64,000 nucleotides of DNA from Sordariomycetes sp. S80-01Y (lineage: Eukaryota; Ascomycota; Sordariomycetes). The notes beneath the pieces were generated by a model. That model saw only the letters and a program-made list of their open reading frames with translations. It made no database searches and was not told the DNA's origin. Positions 33,507 to 45,104 of this stretch are shown one piece after another. The stretch is taken from assembly GCA_037042185.1 (NCBI GenBank), contig JAXQJY010000024.1, positions 310,001 to 374,000 on the forward strand, read 5' to 3'. The position numbers and the translations under genes are program-made. Each line of letters opens with the position of its first letter. The stretch's first letter is position 1.

Positions 33507-33655
33507 GGTGAGATGGCCGAGTTGGTAAGAGACCCTTCCCAACGAGTCCCCACGAAACCCGCGCTAACAAACGCAGGTTATGGCGTCAGGTTAAGGTTAC
33601 CTTAATATCTATTCCTGGTGGAGCAATCCTCGTGGGTTCGAATCCCACTCTCATC
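33507..33655 (+). tRNA. tRNA-Leu(AAG), copy B, with D-loop insertion and canonical intron
   Basis: Same gene plan as copy A, opposite strand. The 5' part is 33507-33524, the 52-nt insertion 33525-33576, and the remainder 33577-33655. The anticodon AAG is at 33593-33595, with a 16-nt canonical intron at 33597-33612 whose CCTTA can pair with the anticodon region TAAGG. All 97 bases of tRNA plus canonical intron match copy A; only the D-loop insertion differs. T-runs follow at 33661-33665 and 33670-33675, so Pol III termination is well provided for. The anticodon AAG would be read as IAG and decode CUU/CUC. Confidence 0.87.
33525..33576 (+). other. Spliceosomal-type intron in tRNA-Leu D-loop, copy B
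   Basis: 52 nt: GTAAGA donor, CTAAC branch at 33564-33568 with the likely branch A at 33567, and CAG acceptor ending at 33576. It is 3 nt longer than in copy A, with all differences in the 5' half. The GTTGG spanning the donor can pair with CCAAC inside the intron in both copies. Confidence 0.72.
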
Positions 33656-34490
33656 ATTTCTTTTTGCACTTTTTTGCCTTGCGAGCACATAGTCTCTCTG
33701 AATTCCACCATCGGTTTCCCATGGCATTTCTGAGACACCGTTGTGTCCTTCGATGTCGTGGTGTGCGATGGCTACCGGTGTGACAAACGCGGCGATGCGC
33801 AGCGAGCAGCTCTGATTGGCCGCTACCCCTGCTAGGTGGCCAGAGCCTGGGCGACGATTCGTCCAGCCGCAGTGGTTAAGCGCCAACACGAGCTCTAGAG
33901 TCTGTCGATTTAGACAGCCACTGCAGGGCGATAAGCTCCGATAAGCTCCTCAAGACGGCCGAATGCTGCAAAGGGACCCTGTCAGCTCCACCTCGAGGCA
34001 CCCCAGTACTGCCATTGTCTCTCTCCGCGCGGCGCCTTAGTCGATTAAAGCTTCTATTGAACAGCCAAGCCACTGTCGACGAAGTTCAACGTTTTGTTTG
34101 ATCACGGAGCGTTAGATAGCGGCCCTTTTGTTGGCTGAGACTCGCGACCGACGGCACTAAGGCTGAATCGACGCGGCGGTCATCGCAGCCTCGCCGGTTT
34201 CAGTCGCTGTACCAAATGCGCCGGCACCCTTGGTTATCCAGACCTCAATACGAGCACTGGCGCGGAGTCGGTTCGTTGGACTCCCGAAACCCCTTTTTCG
34301 TTTTCGCGCGTTGTTAACTTGGCAGACTCAGGGAACACATGAGCTCAAACTTTGAATCGAATACATATTCCCGACACTCCTATCTCCCGGCGAAACCCCC
34401 CACCGAAACAACGTCGCCGAACCCTCGTAGCACTGGTGCCCAACCACGAGAAGGACGGAGGACGCCTCCTCCGTCGCGGACAAGGCTGTC
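33656..34490. other. Intergenic upstream of BCK1
   Basis: 835 bp. After the tRNA terminators it holds the BCK1 promoter and 5' leader. An in-leader open frame starts at the ATG at 34339, in a different frame from BCK1, and overlaps the BCK1 start. Whether this upstream ORF is translated is not known. Confidence 0.45.
33661..33675 (+). terminator. Pol III T-run terminators of tRNA-Leu copy B
   Basis: T5 (33661-33665) and T6 (33670-33675) begin 5 bases after the tRNA end. Confidence 0.75.
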
Positions 34491-37400
34491 ATGTATCCCA
34501 ACGGCCAGCGTCATGGCGTCCCGCCGCCACCGCCCCCGCCGATGTCTCCTCCGATGCAAGGTCCTAATGGAATGGGCAACATGATGGGTGGTGTTCCGCC
34601 GCCGCCTCCTCCGGGAGGACCGCCCCGATACGTACCTGGACAGACTGGTGTAAACATGTCGGGGATGCTGCCAGGACCTCCTCCCGTCAATCAACAAGCG
34701 CAGTGGCAATTCGGCGCCGCCTACAACAATCGTGGTGCCTACATCCCACCGCCGCCGCCGCCGAGCCAAGTCCAACCGTTCAATGGTTATCAAACCCATT
34801 ATGGAGGGCAGCAGATGCCGCCGCCGCCGCCTTCCTCTGGCGCGCACACGTACAATCCAGCCTCGATGGCTGGTGGAACAACGAACAACGCGTACAATCT
34901 AGGCGCGACCTACGTGCCGTCGGGTGATTCCTTCGGAGACATGCCGGGGATGCAGGGGCTTGGGAGCGAGCAGAGCTCTACAATGCCGAGTTCTCAAGGC
35001 TCGTGGTTGTTGCCAGGCTATCCTACCGAATCGAGCTCAACGACAGTCGACGACACAGCTTCTAAAGCAAAGAATGACGGGCCTCCGGCACCTGGCAGCT
35101 CGATCCCTCCTGAACTGGCGGCACAGTGGCCCTTGGACGCGGTCTTGCTTTGGATGGCAAGGAACCAGTTTTCGAAGGAGTGGCAGGTTACGTTCAAGGA
35201 TCTGAACATCCACGGTGGGCAGTTCCTGGAAATCGGCACAACGCAGGGAAGCAGAGGCACTGCATCATTGATGCACAAAGATGTGTATCCTCGCTTGAAA
35301 CAAGCGTGCATCGATCGTGGAACCACTTGGGATCAAAATGTAGAAAGAGAAGAAGGGAAGCGTCTACGTCGATTAGTAAGGGGCGTTGTATCCGGGCAGC
35401 CTGTCGACTACTCCAAACCCAAGCATGTCCGCAAGGAGTCAAACTCGCAGCAAGTCAACAGCGCCGGAACCGACCCAAACGAGTCGCCAAATGTGAGTTT
35501 CGCATGTAATGATGGTGTGACTCGTTCCGCTGACAGGCTGCAGACTCTCGTTCACCCCCCCGGATCGGGGTTCTCCAACCGGCGACACTCGAGCTCCACG
35601 AACTCGCGAACCGCCGCAGGGGGCAACAGCTCAATAACCTCTGAGCCCAATCATCGTGGCATGTTGAAGCAGCTTGAGTCCGGGGATGACAGCCGTCGAA
35701 GCCCTAGCACTAACGAGCAGGGTGACGGAGGCCACTTCCGCGGCACAGCCAAGACAGATAGTCCCAATGGCAGCCCACTACCACAATATGCCACTTACGC
35801 AGGGCAAGATACAACACCCATTTTGTCACCTTCGCCGAACGCAAGCAAATTCAAGCATACTTCGCGCATCAGCACCGACTCGGCTTCCTCGAACGCTGCG
35901 CGCGTAGGCTCTGTTGTAGCGGAGCGCGGCGCAATCAATTTCGAGGATATCATGCGCGAAGGGCGCTCCCCTCTTGAGCCTGGCGACAGGTCTGCAGGCA
36001 CTGAGCCGCCTCCCTCAGCTCGGGATCACAAAGGCATATTCGGCTTCCTGAGGCCCAAAGATAAGAAGCAGAGAGAGGACAAGCCCTACTACTCTCCCGA
36101 TGGCACCGAATCGCCAATCGGAGATAGTTCCCTGTCGTTCAAGAACCGCAAGAACCCTCCAAGCGCTGGCGGTGTCAGCGACACTTACGTTCCGAGCTCT
36201 AGCAAGGACATATTGACGAAGCATCTTCGATCGACTAGAATATACGTGCTGGCTACCATGGATTACTGGAATTATCGGATGTGTGATGTAACCGGGGCCA
36301 ATACGGCTGCAGAAATCCGACGCGACATCTGCACGAGCCTCGGCCTGAACGACTATCCTCATTCGGCCATCTATCGTACGGAGCTGGGAAGATTTGAGCA
36401 CACGGAAGTGCTGAATGACCAACAACTGCTGTCGACTAAGCGCACCCACGCCGACACCGTTGGCTCGCTGAAATTCTTCGTCGATCCTGTCCATACGGCA
36501 AGGGCAGCGATGAATGGACTGCAAGTCAACACAGGCGTGCCCCAGGCGCTATCTCCTGGAGGTTTCGTGCCTTCAGGCGAAAGTCTAGGCGACGTGGACG
36601 GACGGCCACGGTCGACATCGTCCCCACCAAGCTCGCGATCCAACACACTCAATGGGGAGAATGATCCCGAGCAGCTTGCCCAGAAGGGACGTGAATACAA
36701 GGCAGAAATGGAACGCAGACAACGAGAATACAGCGCGCGTAAGAAGCAAGCGTCCTGGAAAGACAGTCCCACGGCTCCTGAAGTGGCCACGAATTATGGG
36801 ATCGTTGGCCGCAGGCAGCCGGACTTTGATGCGCCTCGAGGATCCCCATTCCTAGAGAGGCCACCGGATGACTTCTTCAATCCTCAAAGGCGTCCTCCAG
36901 CACGTCCAGAAGAGCCGTCCCTTACTCTCATCAGAACTGATTCGTTCCGGCCGACCAGGCCAGGACATACTCGGTCAAACAGGAGTACAGAGAGTGGCTC
37001 GTCATTACGACACTCTTCCACCAACGATGAATATAAGAAGGCGAAGGGCCCTCCCTCGCCGGGCATTGGTGGCGCGTTGGCTGCCATGGGAAGAGGATTC
37101 GCTGCTGTTGGCCATGCGCCGAGGTCCACATCTCCTCACAAATCAATGACACACCCTGTAAATGGTAAGAAGATCCTACCCGCTGTCAGCTTCGGCTCAG
37201 CTCGCTCCGGATGGGATAGTCCAAAATCAGCAATGGGTACCCCTGGCTCCACGACCATGAGCAAAGGGAATCTGCCTTTCGTTGTACCGGACTACTCACC
37301 AGGCGGGACGCCCCTGTTGACGGCCCAACCGGCCTTGAAATTTGATATTGATGCTAAATTAAATCTAGCTGGTCGCGCTACGTCGCCATCGGAGCTTAGT

Positions 37401-39385
37401 CCAAACGGCATGCAATCGCGCTCGACTTTCCCCGGCGACAAAGCTACGAACAAGACCAGGGATGATGCGAACGACGACAATGTTAGCTTTAATAGGTCTC
37501 CCGCTCAACCATCTCACCAACAGCGACAGGCTTCGAAGCCTCAACCAGCCGACGATAGCGACGATGATTCGGACGACGGCCTGTTCGCCATTCCGTTAGC
37601 GAACCAGAAGAAGTCGGTGTCATCTCCTTCTCCTGGCAATGCGCAGAAACAGCCCCTGAGCTTGACCATACCAAAAAAGAAAACCACATCAGTATCATTC
37701 ATGCCAATGGACGCATCGCGCAGTCCGCTTACGGCGGAGAGTACCGACGATGGCAGCAGGGGCATTGGCAGTGCGCACAGGACCCCGGCGACACCGCGCT
37801 CCGAAGATGCAGAAGAGAGGAAAAACAAGCTTGATCGCAGAAAGTCGTTCATCGAGAAAGATGTGTGGGCCAACCGCCCTCCTACCGATGCCCTGTTGAA
37901 CAACCTCGACGACTTCTTCCCGAACTTGGATCTAGACCAGGAGATTCTGGATGAGGGTGGCGAGGGCGAAATGGCGCCGTCTCCGATCCCTGAAGGCGAG
38001 GAGAACGCAGACCAGCTGCCGTCTAGTAGCTCGGCGGCCGGACCTTCAGGAACAACCAATCCTCCCGCCACTGCGAGTCACTCGAGACAGCTTTCGCAAG
38101 GCACATATGGGGAGAGCGATACACTCGGTTCTGACGAGTCGACGCTCAAGGCCAACGAGCGGACGAACTCCATTGCGAACAGGAGCAGTGCGCGCCGTTC
38201 CGGTGCAAGTGGCCTTGGTCGCATGAAGTCCATCCGTGAAGTGGCCAACAAGCGATATACACGAACATCGCAGAACTTTGGCAAGCCCACGAGCAACCCA
38301 AGCAACCCGAACAATAACATCATGCGAAGGAAGAGCACCAAGATGTTCAACGCCAACATCGTGCAGATCCGGCCCGAGCGAGGCAGCATCGGCCTGCCAC
38401 CTATCCCGCAAGACAACTTGCCCAAGCGCCAAACGACATTCCGCTGGTTCAAGGGCCAGCTCATTGGCAAGGGCACGTACGGCCGTGTTTATCTCGGTAT
38501 GAATGCCACGACTGGTGAATTTTTGGCCGTCAAGGAAGTCGAAGTCAACCCCCGCGCGGCGGCAGGCGACAAGGCCAAGATGAAGGAGATGGTGACTGCG
38601 CTGGACCAGGAGATCGACACCATGCAGCATCTTGATCATGTCAACATTGTGCAGTACTTGGGTTGCGAGCGCAAGGAAAGCAGCATCAGTATCTTCCTCG
38701 AGTACATTTCTGGTGGCAGCATTGGTTCCTGTCTCAGGAAACACGGACGTTTCGAGGAATCGGTTGTCTCGTCCCTCACCCGCCAGGCGTTGTCAGGTCT
38801 AGCGTACCTTCACCGTGAGGGTATCCTCCATCGCGATCTCAAAGCCGACAATATCCTCCTCGATCTCGACGGGACGTGCAAGATCAGCGACTTTGGTATC
38901 TCCAAGAAGACAGACAACATCTACGGCAACGATAAGACCAACTCCATGCAGGGCTCCGTCTTCTGGATGGCACCCGAGGTCATCCGCTCTGAGGGTGAGG
39001 GATACTCCGCCAAGGTCGATATCTGGAGCCTTGGCTGCGTAGTCCTCGAGATGTTCGCAGGCCGTAGACCGTGGAGCAAGGAAGAGGCAGTGGGTGCCAT
39101 CTACAAGATTGCGAACGGAGAGCAGCCGCCCATTCCGGAGGACGTGCAGGACGAGCTCGGCCCGTATGCTGTCGCCTTCATGATGGACTGTTTCCAAGTG
39201 TAAGTCTTTTATTATTAGCGTCTACTGATAACCGGTGCTGACAATGCTCTAGTAATCCATATGACCGTCCAACAGCGGACGTCTTGCTCTCGCAACACCC
39301 CTTCTGCGAGTGGGACCCCAACTACAACTTCTTCGACACTACACTGTATGCAAAGATCAAGGGCACTTTTAAGAGCGATAAATAG
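34491..39385 (+). CDS. bck1: MAP kinase kinase kinase, Bck1 type (cell wall integrity)
   Basis: Ser/Thr kinase at the top of the cell-wall-integrity MAPK cascade (Pkc1-Bck1-Mkk-Slt2). Exons 34491-35492, 35544-39199 and 39253-39385 join to 1596 aa. The last intron (53 nt) is required: it turns FQV into FQVNPYDRPTADVLL and supplies the C-terminus. The first (51 nt, GTGAGT...CTGCAG) is in frame and inferred from its signals. Layout: poly-Pro/Gly N-tail, SAM-like helices (PLDAVLLWMARNQFSKEW, about 205-275), a long Ser-rich linker, an RA-like domain (RIYVLATMDYWNYRMCDVTG, about 565-650), more disordered linker, then the kinase. The Gly loop is 1309-1314 (GKGTYG), HRDLKADN starts at 1430 with Asp1432, then DFG and GSVFWMAPEV. 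Confidence 0.93.
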
Positions 39386-40143
39386 TCGCTCTTGGCAGGC
39401 AAGGACCTGCCTAATGTAAAACGGAGGAATGCGGGGTATGGTGAATATTGATTGAGCGAAATGGAGCGACGGCGTTTTCATGACTTGGATCGGGCTTGCA
39501 AGTAGGATGTCCATATCTGTGGTAAATGAACAGGTGGTTGTGGTTAAGGCTTGATTGCGAGCGCAGCATGTCCAACAAGAGCCCTCATGTTGTCAATTGA
39601 TGGATAGTGAGGTATCTCGTTACGTGACACTCGGGCTCGAAGCTCATGCATGCCTTGGCAAAGCAACCTGCGTCTAGACTTGGGTTGCATCCTATCGTAG
39701 GGGACAAAAAGGGGGATCGCGAACCTGAACAGGATCCTCGAGTGTTGATCACATGCTTTGACTAGTAGAAATGGAAAAAAATCAAGAGTATAGTGTAACA
39801 AATGTTTCCAAGAAACCATTGGCGTCTTGAACTCACCACAATTGATCAAGTTCGTCGTTCTTCCCCATGCCGCACTTCGGCTCGCGTGCTTCCGCGTATT
39901 ATTGTCCATCTCATCACTCGCGCCTCACGTGAGAGGTCCGTGCGTGGCAACATCTGGCACCTCCTGCCTCAACACCTCGGTAGCTTCTCATTTCTTCATC
40001 TACTGTTTACTTTCGCTCATTTCGCTGTTTGCTTCTTTCGTTCAATTGTGTGCCATCAGACGATACAGATGTAAAACTTTGCACCATCCAAGACCTCTTT
40101 CCCCGCGTCATCACCTGATGCCGTCCGAGGCGCGCCCTTCAAG
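39386..40143. other. Intergenic, nothing recognised
   Basis: 758 bp between BCK1 and the GH47 gene. Contains the BCK1 3' flank and the GH47 promoter, with a CT-rich leader just before 40144. No RNA gene seen; a 121-codon minus-strand frame (39544-39909) has no family features. Confidence 0.5.
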
Positions 40144-43100
40144 ATGATGCCCGTCCGGCGCAAGCGCTTCCTCGCAACCTTCTGTGCTGTCGTGATTGTT
40201 GTTCTGCTTTACCGCGTTTATCAGAATTCTTGGGTCGACAGCAGCTATGCGGGCTTGAGGAATGTGTATGAGAACCCGCTGCCACAGGATGGCGAGTCGG
40301 GGGATCCGGTGCAGGGGTCACATGCAGGGACCAGCGGAGAAGGCTACGAGAGCACGCAGCAAAAGTTGGCAGAGCAAGCTGTCGAGGATGCTGTGGCTGG
40401 TCAAGATGCTAAAGGGATGAAGTACGATGGAAGTTATGAGGAGGAGGATTTGGGTGTCAAGGTCCCTCCGGCATTGGATACTCAGTCGTCAGAGAGCAAG
40501 TTGGACCCCATCACGGGTGAGGACCTGGAGGGTGGACATCTGGGCTCGCACGGTTCCACTGACTCGGACGAGAGCTTGGGGAGCTCCTACGGGAAGGATT
40601 CGGGGAGCAAAGCTGTCGGGGATTCCTCCAAGGCGCTTGACTCCGCGTACAGCGATGACGACCGGACTGAGCCTCCTACCGGTACGGTGCCGGATGCCGA
40701 CCCAAGCAAGACCGAAGGCGACGGTGAAGTCAAATGGAAGAACCCCCCCAACACCGCAGACGACGATGAAGGCGAGGGAACAGCCGACAGGTGGACTGCG
40801 AAAAAGAAGAAGGTGCACTGGGAAAAGCAAATCGAGCACTTCCCCCTGCCCTCTGAGTCGATCACGCCTTTACCCAGCGGTGCCCCTAAGAAGGTACCAA
40901 AGATCCAAGCCAAATTCGAGGAGGAGAGCGAGAATCAGCGTATCTTCCGCATGCAACGGCAACAGCGTGTCAAGGACGAGATTGCGAGGAGCTGGGGTGC
41001 ATATGCAACGCATGCGTGGATGCACGACGAGCTCTTGCCTGTGACTGGCAAGTCCCGCGACCCGTTTTGCGGCTGGGCTGCCACCATGGTCGATTCCCTG
41101 GATACACTTTGGATTGCTGGCTTGAAGGACGAGTTCAATGATGCTGTCAAGGGTGTTGCTGAGATCGACTTTACCTACACTCACCGCAACGACATCCCGG
41201 TGTTTGAGACGACAATTCGTTACCTTGGTGGGTTGCTGGCCGCGTACGATGTCAGCGGTGGGCCTGACGGGGAGCACAAGATTCTGCTTGACAAAGCCGT
41301 CGAACTCGCTGAGGTGCTATTTGGCATATTTGATACGCCAAACCGCATGCCTTTGCTATACTACCAATGGAAGCCCGAGCAAGCCTCGCAACCTCATCGT
41401 GCTGGTAAGGTCGGCATTGCGGAGCTTGCGACGTTGTCTATGGAGTTCACGCGTCTTGCACAACTCACTGGGGAGGACAAGTACTACGACGCGATCAACC
41501 GCATCACTGACGGCTTGGTTCAGATGCAGGAAGATGGGACGAACATCCCCGGTCTGTTCCCTGAGGGAATTGACGTGTCAGGCTGCAACAAGACGGCTAC
41601 AACCATCCGCGACGACCTCAGCAAGGCTGCCCAACAACAGCTTGACGCTGAGACATCTTACGGTGAGCCAAAAGGCTACGTCCCCGCGAGCGGGAAGGGG
41701 TCGTCAGAATACTCTGGTCAAGAGTCGGTGAAAGACGATGACCGCACCATGAAGCGGGATGGCGGGTTGGAGAAAAGGATCGTCCTGGATGAAGTCGAGG
41801 ACAGAGTGCTCACAGAGAGCGAGATGAAGAGGAGCCGCCCACCCTTCTCAGCAAGCGGCAACGAGGCTGACTGGGACTGCGTGCCTCAAGGTCTTGCGCC
41901 CAGCGGTTACGGGTACCAATCGTTTCACATGGGCGGCGGCCAGGACTCGGCATACGAATACTTCCCCAAACAGTGGCTTCTACTTGGCGGACTAGAATCC
42001 AAATATCAGAAGCTATACGAGGATGCCGTCGATGGAATCAACAACTGGCTGCTCTTCAAGCCCATGTCCGACGATGACTGGGAGACGCTCTTCACTGCGA
42101 AGGTTTCGACGAACTCTAGAGAAAACGACGACCTTCAACCGCAATTTGAGATCACCCATCTTACGTGCTTCATCGGTGGCATGTATGCACTTGGTGGAAA
42201 GATCTTCGAGCGCGAGCTCGATGTCGAGTTGGCTAAGCAGCTGACCGACGGCTGTGTGTGGGCATACCAGAGCTTCCCTTCAGGCCTCATGCCCGAGTCC
42301 TCGCGAGTCGTGCCCTGCCCTACCTTAGAGAAATGCGACTTTAACGAGACCTTTTGGTGGGACGTTCTGGATACGTCGAGGGCGTACCGCGAGAAAGAGA
42401 CCGCAAGATGGCTGAAGGAGGAGGAGGAGTTGAACCGGGGCGCTCAGCCTGACACCTATGTTTCTGAGAAGGACGCCGAGGCAGAGAAGCTCGAGCAGAC
42501 TGCCCAAGATTATCACGACGACGAGTCGGACTACAGAGCCCGGAACAGCCCTCTGGACAAGAGGGGTGTGATACCAGTTGTCGATGAGAAAGTCTTGGAC
42601 GAGGCAGATTCGGAGCTGCCGGATTCTTTGAAGAAGAAGCTCGGTATTGAAGAAGAGGACAAGACTTCAGCGACCGCTGAGGACGATGCAACCCCTCCCT
42701 CACTACTTGAGACTGCCTCCGAAGAAGAGCTCAACATGCCCGTTCACGCCAACACCATCCCCAAGTACGCCGCTCCGGAACGCATGACGCCGAATCGCAA
42801 GAAGCCGCTCTCCCACGAGGAGTATGTACAGCACCGCATCAGGTTCGAACACCTTCCGCCAGGCTTCACTGACATAGCGTCCAGCAACTATATTTTGCGG
42901 TAAGTTCAGTCCATTGTGGCGCCGTCTCTCGCCTTTTGTCGAACCCTTTCTCGAAAACAAAACTAACAACGTCAAGCCCCGAAGCAATCGAGTCAGTATG
43001 GTACATGTACCGCATCACGGGTGACCCCATCTGGCAAGACAAGGGCTGGACAATGTTTGAAGCCACCCTCGCCGCCACGCGCACCAACATGGCCAACTCC

Positions 43101-43283
43101 GCCGTCGAAGGCGTGACGAGGGAAACGCCTGAGCTGAAGAACGAGATGGAGAGCTTCTGGATCGCTGAGACGTTGAAGTACTATTACCTGCTATTCTCGG
43201 AGCCCGACGTGGTTAGCTTGGACGAGTGGGTGCTGAACACGGAGGCTCATCCGTTCCGGAGACCTGATGCGCCTCGCGCCTGA
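40144..43283 (+). CDS. GH47 class I alpha-1,2-mannosidase
   Basis: Type II membrane enzyme of the ER or Golgi that trims alpha-1,2-mannose from N-glycans. Exons 40144-42899 and 42977-43283 join to 1020 aa; the 77-nt intron restores [19 protein letters not shown] short basic tail is followed by a signal anchor (about 9-24), then a 200-residue acidic, Ser-rich stem. The catalytic domain starts near 270 ([25 protein letters not shown]). It keeps [44 protein letters not shown] and [16 protein letters not shown]. Two low-complexity inserts (about 480-575 and 745-865) swell the domain, so it is twice the size of the compact secreted fungal mannosidases. ATG codons at 40144 and 40147 are both possible starts. 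Confidence 0.92.
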
Positions 43284-44161
43284 GAGGGATTACAGTCTGC
43301 GAGGCGAGGGAGACGTGCTAATTGAGGTTGGAAAAATGGGATTGAACCGTGGAGAGACAACAAATGTCGGCGGCACATGCATTGTTAGGCGTGGGATGGT
43401 GTGTATTCCTCCTTTTGCAAAAGCGTACACGGCTTGGCTTAATGGATTATTGTGGTTTTACTGTTGAACAAATTAATCACTGGTCTGAGAACGCCTTGTT
43501 AGCAACGTCACTTGAGTTTGTTATATGGTCATGCGCGGGTTCAAGAGTTTCCATTCTGCAGAAGCAATTCCCTGATTTCCCAATCCTATCCGTCCGTACT
43601 GATACACGATGTCTTCCATTCTCTAGTTCCCTTCTCCCTCGATACATGCTCGTCGTCACATCCCCGGTTAGGTGCACGTGGGTGCGTCCCAAAAAAGTAT
43701 TCACATTTCTCTCGTGTAAAAAATCAGAAAAATCATTTGCAAGAATTCGCATGCCCTTTCTTTCCCAAACTTTGCGTGGTCGTATCCATCAAATATCACA
43801 TACTGCACACGTGTTTGCCACGTAGATTCCCGTCCCTTCATGGTGCTATCGTCGCTTTCGTGTCTCCGTCTTCCCCTCCTAAGGAAGCACCCGGGTGAGC
43901 TCATCAATGGCTGCCGGTGTGACCTCCACGAGGATCGCCCTCGGGAGAAGAGGAATGTCGACGTGGGCGAGGACTGGCTGAAGTGGCCTCGCGGCGTACG
44001 TATGTGGGCGTATGTACTTGCGTTGGACAATATTCGTTGGCGTCTCGGCAAGAGGAAACGCTGGTCCCAAACTCCAGTGCTTATGCGACCGAAACCCAGC
44101 CATATACAAATTACCTCCGTCTATTTTCATGTCCCCGTCCTTTGTCTCGTCCATCATGAGA
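43284..44161. other. Intergenic, convergent 3' flanks
   Basis: 878 bp between the GH47 and Fig1-domain stops. Only short frames; no RNA gene or repeat recognised. Confidence 0.55.
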
Positions 44162-45104
44162 TCACGCGGCCATCTGGCGCAGCACGCTTATACTCAATAT
44201 CATGACGAGCAAACCGATCGTCACGATGATGAGCAAGGTGAAACTAAACCAGCCCATGACCATGGCACTGGTGCCGACACCGGACCTGACGGAGCCGTTT
44301 CCGAAATCTTGCGCGATGACGGAGGCGGCTACCGATGCGGTGTGTTGCCACAGAACAGAGACGAGGACGAAAATGGAGGCGATGAAGATGATGGCGAGAG
44401 CAATCTGGGAGACGGGGCGGGAGGGGAAGGGCTTGACGTCGCGTTCGGAACCTTCGCTGTCCTCCTCTTCGTGCCATCCGGGGAAGGTCGCGAGGAGGAT
44501 GAAGCAAATGAAGGCGAAGACGATGGCGATGATGCTGTGCCAGGTCAGCTACTGTAAAGCGGGAGCAGGGATGAAGGAACTCACATCAGATACGGGAACA
44601 CAATCATGTCCTTGAACTGCGCAGCCAGCCAGATCAGGTTCAAGGGGTCCTGATCAACGGCGACCTCGTTGGCTAGTGTCGTTGCATTGTTACTGCACAG
44701 CCAGGAGCCGCCATCAGGGTTGATGCAGATGCCGAAGTATCCTACTCGCGCCTGCAAATGGGCGTCGCCCGCAATGTTGGCAATAGCTGTGTGAACATTG
44801 TAATCAACCTGCGCGGTGTCGGGCACGGCCTCGTAGTCCTTGTAGTAGAGCGACAGCAGGAAGATGCCCGGGATGAGTGGCGAGGAGGAGGAGCATCCGG
44901 CGAGTAGAAGTGATAACAGGATAATGGCAACGGCGATGAGTATCATGAGCACATGATGGTATCCGAGGAACGGTATGTACCCTGAGATCGTTAGCATTCC
45001 AGTTCTCCAAGGACGCGGGGCGACTTACGGAACCATCCGAGCTGAAACCTCGGCATGCCGAAGCGTTTGTGTGAGCTCGAGCTGCTGCTGCTGCTACTGC
45101 CCAT
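44162..45104 (-). CDS. Fig1-domain membrane protein
   Basis: Four-helix plasma-membrane protein of the Fig1 family. In yeast and filamentous relatives Fig1 supports calcium influx and membrane fusion in mating or sexual development. Exons 45029-45104, 44585-44981 and 44162-44534 join to 281 aa; introns 47 and 50 nt. A nine-serine run encoded by AGC/TCG repeats follows the first two codons. Helix 1 is about 36-55 (VLMILIAVAIILLSLLLAGC). The extracellular loop holds the family signature ARVGYFGICINPDGGSWLC with paired Cys, then three more helices near 165-185, 210-230 and 250-270. The C-tail is very short. The second intron acceptor was chosen because earlier AGs give an immediate stop. Confidence 0.82.

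Noticed and set aside
31079-33655. tRNA-Leu copies as plain pseudogenes with random insertions
   Set aside because: Both copies keep the same insertion site with donor, branch and acceptor signals, perfect A and B boxes, full acceptor/T/anticodon pairing and T-run terminators. Random decay does not give this.
39544-39909. 121-codon minus-strand frame between BCK1 and GH47
   Set aside because: No family feature, and it overlaps the expected 3' and 5' flanks of real genes.
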